Assembly: GCA_030600545.1 (NCBI GenBank)
Contig: JAUVLV010000022.1
Location: 1 to 41,903, forward strand
Source: Candidatus Aegiribacteria sp.
GTDB taxonomy: Bacteria; Fermentibacterota; Fermentibacteria; Fermentibacterales; JCC-6
Direction: 5' to 3'
Length of the DNA: 41,903 bases
Shown here: positions 34,262-41,903 of the stretch, piece after piece
How positions within the stretch are numbered: the stretch's first letter is position 1
Layout of the letters: each line of letters begins with the position of its first letter
Program-made: the position numbers and the translations under genes
The notes under the pieces: generated by a model
Told to the model about the DNA's origin: nothing
Databases searched by the model: none
The model's input: the letters and a program-made list of their open reading frames with translations, nothing else

Positions 34262-35562
34262 ACATTTCTCCCGATACCGAAGTAAGTGAAACCCAGATTT
34301 CTCAATTTTACGGGGTTGAATACATTTCTGCCGTCAAAAATAACAGGATTTTTCATTATCTCAGCCATTCTTGGAAAATCAGGCTCTCTGAACTCCGTCC
34401 ATTCGGTAACAAGAACCATGGCATCGGCTCCGGTTACAGCATCATAAACTGATGATGCGTATCTTACCGAGTCACCAAGCACGCCAGAAGCGTTTTTCAT
34501 GGCCTGCGGATCGTAGACAGCAACAGATGCACCCTTTCCAATCAATCCGTTGATAACAGTAAGGGCTGGAGCCTCCCTGATATCATCCGTATTCGGTTTG
34601 AAGGATATTCCCCATACTCCTATTTTGATACTCGACAGATCATCCCCGAAATGATCGGTAACCTTCCTGACAAGAAGTTCCTTCTGATCCCGATTGACTT
34701 CAGTTACGGCTTTAAGCACTCTCAGTTCTACACCGTTTTCAAGCGATGTCTTCTGAAGTGCACTTATATCCTTGGGAAAACAGGAGCCGCCAAATCCAGC
34801 TCCCGGGAACAGAAAGCTGGGACCGATCCTTCTGTCGGAGCCGATCCCGATTCTTATATCATGAACATCGGCACCAACCGAATCGCACATCCTTGCAATT
34901 TCGTTCATGAAGGATATCCTGGTCGCAAGCAGGCTGTTGGCGACGTATTTCGTCATCTCAGCACTTCTGTTGCTCATAACAAGAACAGGATTGTTGGTTC
35001 TGACAAAAGGAGAGTAAAGTTCTTTCATTGTTTCCGCGACTTCTTGGGAATCGGTTCCTATCACTACCCGATCGGGTTTCATGAAATCATCTATCGCCGA
35101 ACCTTCCTTCAGAAATTCAGGATTGCTGACCACATGCACATCATATTCGGTTCCCTTCCGGATCTGCGCTTTGACGAGTTCAGCCGTTCCGACCGGGACA
35201 GTGCTTTTGTTCACAACAATTCTGGACCCATCCATGTACTCCGCTATATCCGAAGCAACTGCAAGTACGTGCTTCAGATCCGCCGAACCATCCTCATCAG
35301 GAGGTGTGCCCACAGCAATGAATATGATGGAACTCTTCTTAACAGCCTGCCCGATATCGGTTGTAAAGTTAAGTCGATTCTCAATTGTGTTACGCTCTAT
35401 CATTTGTGTAAGGCCAGGTTCATATATTGGTATTATCCCTTTGTTGATATTATCTATCTTTTCTTTGTTGTTATCTACACAGATAACATCGTTACCCATC
35501 TCCGAAAGACAGGTTGCAGCAACAAGTCCTACATAACCGCTTCCCACAACTGCAATATGCAT
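34258..35562 (-). CDS. ugd: UDP-glucose 6-dehydrogenase
   Basis: 434 residues from the second of two adjacent ATG codons (35562), which is better spaced from GGAGG than the first (35565). Rossmann loop AVVGSGYVGLVAATCLSEMG, then VGTPPDEDGSADL near 91, NPEFLKEGSAIDDF near 150 and the catalytic cysteine in GAGFGGSCFPKD near 260. These are UGD signatures. It oxidises UDP-glucose to UDP-glucuronate, an acidic precursor. It heads the four-gene polysaccharide operon. Confidence 0.93.
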   Translation of the reverse strand: MHIAVVGSGYVGLVAATCLSEMGNDVICVDNNKEKIDNINKGIIPIYEPGLTQMIERNTIENRLNFTTDIGQAVKKSSIIFIAVGTPPDEDGSADLKHVLAVASDIAEYMDGSRIVVNKSTVPVGTAELVKAQIRKGTEYDVHVVSNPEFLKEGSAIDDFMKPDRVVIGTDSQEVAETMKELYSPFVRTNNPVLVMSNRSAEMTKYVANSLLATRISFMNEIARMCDSVGADVHDIRIGIGSDRRIGPSFLFPGAGFGGSCFPKDISALQKTSLENGVELRVLKAVTEVNRDQKELLVRKVTDHFGDDLSSIKIGVWGISFKPNTDDIREAPALTVINGLIGKGASVAVYDPQAMKNASGVLGDSVRYASSVYDAVTGADAMVLVTEWTEFREPDFPRMAEIMKNPVIFDGRNVFNPVKLRNLGFTYFGIGRNV

Positions 35563-35602
35563 CATTCCTCCATTAAGTTTCTGTTGTTATCAGGGACTGG
35601 TA

Positions 35603-35631
35603 AGCATATCATAAAACGTATGCACTGTAAA
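35603..35631 (-). promoter_or_regulatory. Candidate promoter of the polysaccharide operon
   Basis: Minus strand: TTTACA (35626-35631), a 17-nt spacer and TATGCT (35603-35608), in the 178-nt gap between rnfB and ugd. It would start transcription near 35596, about 33 nt before the ugd ATG. Confidence 0.5.
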
Positions 35632-35743
35632 CTAATATTCCCTGCAGACTCTTCTATTGCCTATTTTTATCGTCCCGCTACCTTCTCCTCAGCTTCATGC
35701 ACTGCAGGCAGTTCTCTCAACGTTCTGGTGATTTCCTTATCCG

Positions 35744-36805
35744 TTATACCTGAAAATCCCTGCCCTGCTGATAGGATTTGACCCCTATCAGGTTTATTGA
35801 ATTCTTCGGACATTTGGGAAGGCAGAGACCACAGCCAATACATTTCTCGCTGTCCACTATATGCCTCTCCTTCAATTCTCCATCTATGGCACCCACAGGA
35901 CATACTTTAGTACAAAGAGTGCAACCTATACAGCTGCTGTCTATATATGCCTTTGGCCTTGCCGGAGCGTTATCAAGTATTGCCCCGGTGGGGCATTCCG
36001 TAGCGCAGAGACCGCAGTTAATACACTTTTCCGGATCGATTACTGCAAGGAAATCATCAACGGTAATAGCATCAACAGGGCAGGCTTTTTCACATTTCCG
36101 GCATCCAATGCATGCCATGGTACAGGCTTTTCTGGCAAAACCGCCTTTATCAAGACTGGAACATGCAACAACTACCTCACGGTTAACAGGCCAGAGTTCT
36201 ATGATATCCATCGGACATGAATCAATACACTTCCCGCATCCTGTGCAAGCTACCTTATCGACAATCGGTACACCGTTCTCCCCCATTTTGATGGCATCAA
36301 AGGGACAGGCGGTTACGCAGTCGCCAAATCCAAGACAACCGTATGAGCATGTCTTCTGGCCGCCCATAATCATTGCAGCGGATACGCAGTTCCCGGGTCC
36401 ATGATATTCGAATTCATCTCTGGCAGAATGGCCACCGTTGCAGTGAACAAGAGCTATCAGCCTTACGCTTTCAGATATTTCCTTTCCAACTGCATCGGCA
36501 ATCTGCTGGTTCATTTCAGCACTGGCAGCCAGACAGCCATCAGCGGGAGCTTCACCCTTAACAACAGCTTCTGCGAACTGCATGCAACCGGGAAAACCGC
36601 ATCCTCCACAGTTTGCGCCCGGCAGAAGGCTATTGATCTTTTCAACCAGAGGATCCCGGGATACCGCCAGTTTTCTAGCGGCAAAAGCAAGCCCCAGCCC
36701 GAAGATAAGCCCCATCGCACCAAGCACTATTGCTGGATTGCCAATTGATTCCGACAGTGATTCCTGTCCAATCAGCATTTCTGAAATGAATATCTGGATA
36801 TACAT
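35744..36805 (-). CDS. rnfB: Rnf complex subunit B, polyferredoxin form
   Basis: 353 residues from the ATG at 36805, which has GGGGGAT just upstream and begins 1 nt after the rnfA stop; the frame opens 12 codons earlier. One membrane helix (about 24-44), a 4Fe-4S domain (GANCGGCGFPGC, C66-C74, and C91), then six four-cysteine motifs near 153, 187, 228, 261, 292 and 322. RnfB accepts electrons from reduced ferredoxin. The many clusters match the longer RnfB of anaerobes rather than the short proteobacterial form. Last gene of rnfCDGEAB. Confidence 0.94.
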   Translation of the reverse strand: MYIQIFISEMLIGQESLSESIGNPAIVLGAMGLIFGLGLAFAARKLAVSRDPLVEKINSLLPGANCGGCGFPGCMQFAEAVVKGEAPADGCLAASAEMNQQIADAVGKEISESVRLIALVHCNGGHSARDEFEYHGPGNCVSAAMIMGGQKTCSYGCLGFGDCVTACPFDAIKMGENGVPIVDKVACTGCGKCIDSCPMDIIELWPVNREVVVACSSLDKGGFARKACTMACIGCRKCEKACPVDAITVDDFLAVIDPEKCINCGLCATECPTGAILDNAPARPKAYIDSSCIGCTLCTKVCPVGAIDGELKERHIVDSEKCIGCGLCLPKCPKNSINLIGVKSYQQGRDFQV

Positions 36806-36806
36806 C

Positions 36807-37451
36807 TCATCCCCCCAGTCCGGCAAAACCGAGGAAGGCAATGGACATTATTCCTGCCACAAGAAACGCTACAGGTTTCCCCTTAAGAGCAGGCGGAACA
36901 TCTGCCATCTCGAGCTTCTGTCTCAGACCGGCCATCAGAATCAGAGCAAACGTAAACCCTATTCCCGCCGCTATAGCATTAACAAGTGAGTATCCCAGGC
37001 TGTATTTCTCATCGATATTGAGAACCGCAACTCCAAGAATTGCGCAGTTGGTAGTAATCAGGGGAAGGAAGATCCCCAGAGCCCTGTATAAGGCAGGGCT
37101 GAATTTTTGCAATATCATCTCTACCAGCTGCACCAGAGACGCAATAATCAGTATGAAGGCGATGGTACTGAGATATGTCAGTTCCATGGGAACCAGTAGC
37201 AGGTTGTATACCGTCCAGGAGCCCAGAGTTGCCAGTGTCATTACAAAGATTACCGCAGCCCCCATACCAATGGCGGAATCCAGCTGCTTGGATACCCCGA
37301 GGAAGGGGCAGATTCCGAGGAATCTTGAAAGTACGAAGTTGTTCACGAAAATTGAAGCAATTATTATGGCCATCATTTTTCCGAGATCGAACCCCTGGCT
37401 GCCCGAATCAGGTGCCGCCAGAAGGGTTGTAAGCAGTACTGTTGAATTCAT
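36807..37451 (-). CDS. rnfA: Rnf complex subunit A
   Basis: 214 residues with about six membrane helices. FVNNFVLSRFLGICPFLGVS near 36 is the RnfA/NqrE signature, holding one of the cysteines proposed to bind an intramembrane iron-sulfur site. TTNCAILGVAVLN near 132 holds the partner cysteine in the opposite topology half. It forms the membrane core with RnfE. The start overlaps the rnfE end by 1 nt. Confidence 0.95.
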   Translation of the reverse strand: MNSTVLLTTLLAAPDSGSQGFDLGKMMAIIIASIFVNNFVLSRFLGICPFLGVSKQLDSAIGMGAAVIFVMTLATLGSWTVYNLLLVPMELTYLSTIAFILIIASLVQLVEMILQKFSPALYRALGIFLPLITTNCAILGVAVLNIDEKYSLGYSLVNAIAAGIGFTFALILMAGLRQKLEMADVPPALKGKPVAFLVAGIMSIAFLGFAGLGG

Positions 37452-38059
37452 TACTGACGACCTCCTTTTCGCTTTTCAAGAATATTGAAAAACCCTAGAA
37501 TGAAACAGAGCAGGATAAACGCTCCAGGCGCGAGTATGGCTATAAGCAGCGGCTGATTCTGGTAGGCTGTTCCAAGAACATTGATATTCAGCCATGTTCC
37601 GTTACCGAGCAGCTCACGGAATGAAGCCAGAATAACCATGGCCAGGGTGAATCCTATACCCATTCCAACTGCATCAGCAATTGAATTGAGAACAGGATGT
37701 CTGTTGGCGTAACCCTCCGCCCTGCCGAGTATTATGCAGTTCACCACAATTAAAGGAATGAATATCCCCAGGCTTTTGTGCAGGTCTGGAAGGTATGCGT
37801 TCATAACCATATCAACCAGTGTAACAAAAGTCGCGATAATAACGATATAGCACGGAATCCTCACCTTTGAGGGAATGATATTTCGGAAAAGCGATACAAG
37901 GAAATTGGAACATATCAACACGAATGTTGCTGCTGCTCCCATTCCAAGAGCGTTTTCAACTGAAGTTGTCACCGCAAGGAAGGGGCACATGCCCAGAACA
38001 AGCTTGAAAACAGGATTCTCGCGGTAGATTCCTTTAGTCAGGTCCTTTATCAGACTCAT
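37451..38059 (-). CDS. rnfE: Rnf complex subunit E
   Basis: 202 residues, paralogous to RnfA in fold, about six membrane helices. NPVFKLVLGMCPFLAVTTSV near 16 and VVNCIILGRAEGYA near 128 are the matched cysteine-bearing motifs; the second is typical of RnfE/NqrD. A basic tail ends the protein. It overlaps rnfG by 4 nt. Confidence 0.95.
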   Translation of the reverse strand: MSLIKDLTKGIYRENPVFKLVLGMCPFLAVTTSVENALGMGAAATFVLICSNFLVSLFRNIIPSKVRIPCYIVIIATFVTLVDMVMNAYLPDLHKSLGIFIPLIVVNCIILGRAEGYANRHPVLNSIADAVGMGIGFTLAMVILASFRELLGNGTWLNINVLGTAYQNQPLLIAILAPGAFILLCFILGFFNILEKRKGGRQ

Positions 38060-38721
38060 TCCGTACCTCCTTCCTCTGAAGATTCCACAGTGGCATCAGC
38101 AGGATTCTCTTCCGCCGGTTCATTATCACCGGAATTGAAAAGTCCGGCTTCATTCATCGCCTCAAGACCGGTTCTCACTGAATTTGTTACAGCTCTGGAG
38201 GTGATCGTGCAGCCTGTCATGGCATCAATTCCACCTCCATCCTTTGTGAGCAGGCATTCCGATGCAGTTAACCTGTTGAACTTCTCAATGAGTTTTGATG
38301 GATTTTCAACATTGGCTCCCAGACCAGGAGTCTCCTGCTGATAGAGGATTATCGTGCTGGAAATACTTCCATCAAGCTCCACGGCCGCCATGGTCTGTAC
38401 AGTGCTTGAATAACCCTTTCCATAAGCTATGAATACATAACCCACACTTGAAGTATCGGGCGGTACGGAAACTCTCATTACATTCAGTGTATTGTCGCAG
38501 ATCATATAGGGATTTTCAAGTCCGGCAACTGAAAGAGAATCAAAAGCCAGGCTGTCGCCGGGACTGAGGCTTCCTGCTACTTCATTCATTGCGTTCTGTT
38601 TTTCCAGTTCTTTCTGGACAGCTATAATTGATGCCGTCCTGCTGTTTACAAGCCCCAATGCCACTGCGGCAACAAGGGCAACCAGCATCAGAATCAGACC
38701 TACTTTAATTATCTCAGCCAT
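38056..38721 (-). CDS. rnfG: Rnf complex subunit G (covalent flavoprotein)
   Basis: 221 residues: one N-terminal membrane helix (about 5-25) and an FMN_bind domain. The flavinylation motif reads DAMTGCTITSRAV (166-178), with Thr174 as the likely FMN attachment residue. The usual motif is S/T-G-A-T-x-T, so the third position is Cys here instead of Ala. The last 25 residues are acidic and low in complexity. It overlaps rnfD by 8 nt. Confidence 0.93.
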   Translation of the reverse strand: MAEIIKVGLILMLVALVAAVALGLVNSRTASIIAVQKELEKQNAMNEVAGSLSPGDSLAFDSLSVAGLENPYMICDNTLNVMRVSVPPDTSSVGYVFIAYGKGYSSTVQTMAAVELDGSISSTIILYQQETPGLGANVENPSKLIEKFNRLTASECLLTKDGGGIDAMTGCTITSRAVTNSVRTGLEAMNEAGLFNSGDNEPAEENPADATVESSEEGGTE

Positions 38722-39844
38722 TCTCTTTCACCTCCCCGAATTCCTTTGGAAGCGTATATTTGTCGATCAGCGGTGTAACCAGGTTCATAAGCAGAATCGA
38801 GTATGAACACCCTTCCGGGTATCCGCCCCATCTTCTAATCACCATCGTTATCAGTCCTGCGCCAATGCCGAAAATAATTCTTCCCCTGGGTGTCACCGGG
38901 GTTGTCACCATATCGGAAACCATAAAAATCCCTCCGAGTACAACTCCACCGGCAAGAACATGGAAAATAGGATCTCCGTTGAACCAGCCGCTGCCACCGA
39001 ACACCCAGGCGAAAACCGCTACAGTTCCAAGGTAACTGATTGGAAGCCTGAGTTCAAGTACTCCCCTCAAGAAAAGGTAGATGCCTCCAACCAGAAGTAG
39101 AATTACTGAAGTTTCTCCAAGACACCCTCCTCTTCTCCCGATCAGGAGGTTCATATATGTGGAATCGTCGGACAGGGCACTGCGAATACAGGCAGCCTTT
39201 CCCTCAAGGGATTCAGCTTCTGCGGTATCCCCTTCCCGAATGGCATTTTCCGCACTTGAATCCAGATCAAAAGATTGCTTGAGAATATTCAGGGGGGTTG
39301 CACCTGATATAGCATCCGCATCGGGAATTGAATTCAATTCTTCCAAAGCAATACCGTTTGTCTTCCAAAGATCGTCAGTACTGCTTCTCCATGCCTCCGG
39401 CGCAGTCCATCCGGCTGTCATAAGAATGGGAAAACTGGCCATCAGGAAAGCTCTTCCAAGAAGAGCAGGGTTCACGATATTGTGCCCAAGCCCCCCAAAA
39501 GCCTGCTTGCCAACCACAATTGCAAATGCGGTACCTATTACCGGAAGCCAGAATGGAACTCCCGGCGGAAGGTTGTAAGCAAGCAGCATGCCTGTTACAA
39601 TGGCACTGCCGTCCAGTGCAAAACTGACCGGCCTCTTCATGAATTTAAGGCATAGATATTCCGACAGTACTGCGGCCGCGGCACTGATGAATACAATCAG
39701 CAGCGCCCTGGGCCCGAAGAACCATGTAGCGGCAGCAAGCGCGGGAAGAAGCGCAATAACCACATCGTACATTATTTTCCGTGTTGTCTGATCTGAACCC
39801 ACATGGGGTGACATCGCCAGCTCAAATCGTCTGGTTTGTGCCAT
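38714..39844 (-). CDS. rnfD: Rnf complex subunit D (covalent flavoprotein)
   Basis: 376 residues, many membrane helices. SGATPLNIL (180-188) is the covalent FMN motif, with Thr183 as attachment site. FGGLGHNIVNPALLGRAFL near 116 and GGIFMVSDMVTTPVT near 300 are further family signatures. An insert of about 40 acidic residues follows the FMN motif. RnfD is thought to carry the ion path. GGAGG at the end of rnfC serves its start; no gap separates the two genes. Confidence 0.95.
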   Translation of the reverse strand: MAQTRRFELAMSPHVGSDQTTRKIMYDVVIALLPALAAATWFFGPRALLIVFISAAAAVLSEYLCLKFMKRPVSFALDGSAIVTGMLLAYNLPPGVPFWLPVIGTAFAIVVGKQAFGGLGHNIVNPALLGRAFLMASFPILMTAGWTAPEAWRSSTDDLWKTNGIALEELNSIPDADAISGATPLNILKQSFDLDSSAENAIREGDTAEAESLEGKAACIRSALSDDSTYMNLLIGRRGGCLGETSVILLLVGGIYLFLRGVLELRLPISYLGTVAVFAWVFGGSGWFNGDPIFHVLAGGVVLGGIFMVSDMVTTPVTPRGRIIFGIGAGLITMVIRRWGGYPEGCSYSILLMNLVTPLIDKYTLPKEFGEVKENG

Positions 39845-41155
39845 TTACGCCTCCTTTCCCCTGTTAGCTCTTATAGCTTCCTGGGCCCTCTTTATGTAAT
39901 GAACAAGATATCTTCCGGCGGGACACACATAACTGCAGGTTCCGCAGGCCATGCAATTCAGCGCCCCGTATTCCCTGGCAAGATCCCATTTCTCGTTTTC
40001 AGCTGCCGTTGCTATCATGCTTGGAGCAAGCTTTAACGGGCATGCATCCATACACTTACCACAACTAATGCATGGGCCTTCAGTAACATCTCTTACTTCT
40101 GCTCCGGTCAGAGCCAGAACACCGCTGGTTCCCTTTGTCACAGGAACGCCATCGGTATAAAGCGATATACCCATCATAGGCCCACCACTTATCAGTCTTT
40201 TAACGTCTTCAGCGTAGCCGCCGGATTCTTCGATAAGGTTCGAGAAAAGCGTACCCACGCATACATCGTAATTGGCCGGTGATTCGACACCTCTGCCGGT
40301 TACGGTTACTATCCTGCGAAGAGATGGTTCTCCGTCTCTTATCGCTTTTGCCACGGCGGCGGCTGTTCCAACATTTTGAACTACTACTCCCACATCAAGC
40401 GGAAGCCCCCCGACAGGAACTTCCCTGCCGGTGGCAGCATCAATGAGCTGTTTCTCGGCACCCTGGGGATAGCTGACTTTCAGCGGAAGAACACTGCAGC
40501 CCTTTTCCTCCATGATCTTTATGGCATCGGGTTTGTTGATCTCAATACCTATCAAGCACTTTTCTACACCGAGCGTGTAAGCCAGTATTTCCATTCCGAG
40601 AATTATATCGTCAGGATTCTCAAGCATGAGCCTGTGGTCAGCGGTAAGGTAAGGTTCGCATTCCACTCCGTTAATAATAAGTGTATCGATATTCTTATCC
40701 GGAGGTGGAGACAATTTCACATAAGTGGGAAAACTTGCTCCCCCCATACCACAGACACCGGCCATTTTGATACGTTCAATTATCTCAGCAGGTGAATGCT
40801 TTCTGTAATCATCCCACTTCTCAAATACTTGCCCTCCATCCTCCGATTCTGTCTCGATGAATACTGCAGGACCGGTTCTTCTGTGGGGCATGGGAAAATT
40901 CTCAATGGACTTAACCGTACCGTTCACAGGTGAATGTGTCGGTAAGCTTATAAAGCCGTTCTGAGTCCCTATCTCCTGTCCCCTGATAACTTTGTCTCCT
41001 TTGGAGACTGAGGGTTTCGATGGGGCTCCCAGATGCTGGCACAACGGCACCCGGACAATTGCTGGAGCAGGTAATCTTTTTATCGATTGCCCGGATGATA
41101 GATTCTTATTACCCGGGGGATGAGTTCCCCCCCTGAATGTTCTGGCTTTGGTCAT
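39845..41155 (-). CDS. rnfC: Rnf complex subunit C (NADH-binding)
   Basis: 436 residues from the ATG at 41155, which has GGGGAGG about 4 nt upstream; a GTG at 41177-41179 is a poorer alternative. TFRGGTHPPGNK is the standard RnfC opening. GVCGMGGASFPTYVKL near 132 is the NADH/FMN region, followed by an SLBB segment and two 4Fe-4S motifs, CISCGKCMDAC and CMACGTCSYVC, near the C-terminus. RnfC passes electrons to NAD+. It is the first gene of rnfCDGEAB. Confidence 0.95.
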   Translation of the reverse strand: MTKARTFRGGTHPPGNKNLSSGQSIKRLPAPAIVRVPLCQHLGAPSKPSVSKGDKVIRGQEIGTQNGFISLPTHSPVNGTVKSIENFPMPHRRTGPAVFIETESEDGGQVFEKWDDYRKHSPAEIIERIKMAGVCGMGGASFPTYVKLSPPPDKNIDTLIINGVECEPYLTADHRLMLENPDDIILGMEILAYTLGVEKCLIGIEINKPDAIKIMEEKGCSVLPLKVSYPQGAEKQLIDAATGREVPVGGLPLDVGVVVQNVGTAAAVAKAIRDGEPSLRRIVTVTGRGVESPANYDVCVGTLFSNLIEESGGYAEDVKRLISGGPMMGISLYTDGVPVTKGTSGVLALTGAEVRDVTEGPCISCGKCMDACPLKLAPSMIATAAENEKWDLAREYGALNCMACGTCSYVCPAGRYLVHYIKRAQEAIRANRGKEA

Positions 41156-41221
41156 GTGCCTCCCCAGTTTCCTGATCACGCTGTCATAGATGTTACCCTG
41201 TTAATATTTCCAACTCTTAAA

Positions 41222-41240
41222 CAGACCTGAGAAAGGTCTG
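41222..41240 (-). terminator. Weak hairpin between nrdR and rnfC
   Basis: Minus strand CAGACCT-TTCTC-AGGTCTG, 7-bp stem, directly after the nrdR stop and followed by TTTAAG. The U-tract is too short for a confident terminator; it might only attenuate read-through into rnf. Confidence 0.35.
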
Positions 41241-41242
41241 AC

Positions 41243-41698
41243 CTATTCTTCTTTCAGTAATCTGTCAAGCTCTTCCTTGAATTGTGAAACATCCTTGAAT
41301 TTCCTGTAAACACTCGCGAATCTGACATAAGCAACCTGATCAACCTCGTGGAGAAGCTCCATTACACATTCACCTATGAATTTCACTGTAACTTCCTCCT
41401 GGAACTCATCCGTTATCCGTGCAATTATCCGGTCAATCAGATCCCGCAAATCTTCTGCAGCAACAGGCCTTTTCTCGCAGGCCCTGTCAATTCCCTTCTC
41501 AAGCTTCTTCCGATCGAAGGACTCCCTCCTGCCGTCGTTCTTCACCACAACGGGAAAGGACTTCTCGATATACTCGTAAGTTGTGAATCGATACCCGCAT
41601 TCGGCACACTCCCGCCTTCTCCTTGTGGCCTCTCCATCTCTTACTGTACGGGAATCTATTACTCTGTCATCCATGCTTGAACATCGGGGACATTTCAT
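41243..41698 (-). CDS. nrdR: Transcriptional repressor NrdR
   Basis: 151 residues, the normal length. An N-terminal zinc ribbon (C3, C6, C31, C34 in MKCPRCSS and CAECGYRFTTYEY) is followed by an ATP-cone (about 47-138: FPVVVKNDGRRESFDRKKLE). NrdR senses dATP/ATP and represses ribonucleotide reductase genes; no nrd gene lies in the window. GGAG lies 9 nt before the ATG. The gene is 87 nt upstream of rnfC and divergent from tRNA-His. Confidence 0.96.
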   Translation of the reverse strand: MKCPRCSSMDDRVIDSRTVRDGEATRRRRECAECGYRFTTYEYIEKSFPVVVKNDGRRESFDRKKLEKGIDRACEKRPVAAEDLRDLIDRIIARITDEFQEEVTVKFIGECVMELLHEVDQVAYVRFASVYRKFKDVSQFKEELDRLLKEE

Positions 41699-41782
41699 TT
41701 ATGAACTCCAGACATCGTTTAAGAAAATACAGGATTCACATATGTCAGACTGTACAAGTATCCAGAATAATAGTAAATATCC

Positions 41783-41811
41783 TTGACGAGGAACACCGTT
41801 ATCAATAGAAT
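41783..41811 (+). promoter_or_regulatory. Promoter of tRNA-His
   Basis: TTGACG (41783-41788), a 17-nt spacer and TAGAAT (41806-41811). The tRNA begins 15 nt after the -10 box. Confidence 0.7.
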
Positions 41812-41825
41812 CAGCGGGTTCCAAT

Positions 41826-41902
41826 GGTGGGAGTAGTTCAGTTGGTAGAGCCCCTGACTGTGGATCAGGTGGTCGCCGGTTCAAGTCCGGTCTCCCACCC
41901 CA
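41826..41902 (+). tRNA. tRNA-His (GTG)
   Basis: The acceptor arms GTGGGAG and CTCCCAC pair, with an extra 5' G (position -1) opposite the discriminator C, the identity mark of tRNA-His. The anticodon stem CCTGA/TCAGG encloses the loop CTGTGGA, giving anticodon GTG. The T-arm is GCCGGTTCAAGTCCGGT, and CCA is encoded. The start is 41827 if the -1 G is left out. Confidence 0.96.
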
Positions 41903-41903
41903 C

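Noticed and set aside
34651-35781. 376-residue plus-strand open frame opposite ugd
   Set aside because: It is antisense to a clear dehydrogenase, rich in Cys/His/Arg/Ser without any motif, and has no ribosome site; a shadow of codon bias.
1-41903. CRISPR array
   Set aside because: No regularly spaced repeats or cas genes were seen anywhere in the window.

Overview
The window (about 46% GC by eye) looks like a chromosomal segment of an uncultured, anaerobic, Gram-negative-type bacterium. The evidence is a single-polypeptide pyruvate:ferredoxin oxidoreductase, a complete six-gene Rnf complex, a MurE with the DNPR signature of meso-diaminopimelate peptidoglycan, and a membrane-anchored ASST-like protein. 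Gene content and style resemble deep-branching FCB-type lineages such as Fermentibacteria/Aegiribacteria, but that placement is inference; nothing in the window fixes the phylum. Readable promoters follow a sigma-70 TTGACA / TAGAAT pattern.  Layout. (1) 1-6000, mixed accessory genes: a truncated membrane protein of the O-mannosyltransferase/Tmtc type (-), a membrane-anchored arylsulfotransferase-like protein (+), a Trm112-like zinc ribbon plus methyltransferase (-), an overlapping arylamine N-acetyltransferase-like/DUF4416 pair (-) and a YhcC-type radical SAM protein (+). (2) 6090-11043: asnS and nifJ (+). (3) 11072-12950: a RAYT/IS200-like HUH transposase bounded by 30-bp inverted repeats, wedged between a hairpin after nifJ and the CCA end of ssrA (tmRNA), followed by divergent rpmB and a bidirectional terminator. 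(4) 12973-14643: a B12-binding radical SAM protein (-). (5) 14760-30045: a compact dcw cluster on the minus strand, mraZ-rsmH-ftsL-ftsI-murE-murF-mraY-murD-ftsW-murG-murC-ftsQ-ftsA-ftsZ, with mostly 4-nt overlaps and one clear promoter embedded in MraZ boxes. (6) 30295-35562: a four-gene polysaccharide operon (-): UDP-glucose dehydrogenase, a second nucleotide-sugar dehydrogenase, a small SLBB protein and a Wzc-like tyrosine kinase. (7) 35744-41155: rnfCDGEAB (-). (8) nrdR (-) and tRNA-His (+) at the right edge.  How the genes fit together. PFOR would make reduced ferredoxin from pyruvate and Rnf would pass those electrons to NAD+ while moving ions across the membrane, a coherent anaerobic energy module. 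The dcw block makes lipid II and the divisome from one regulated transcript. The polysaccharide operon supplies acidic sugar nucleotides and a chain-length/kinase regulator. The most unusual spots are the transposase whose terminal repeat begins with the CCA of tmRNA, and the tmRNA itself, whose tag-coding stretch looks compressed against its first pseudoknot. No CRISPR array, prophage, toxin-antitoxin or restriction system was seen.
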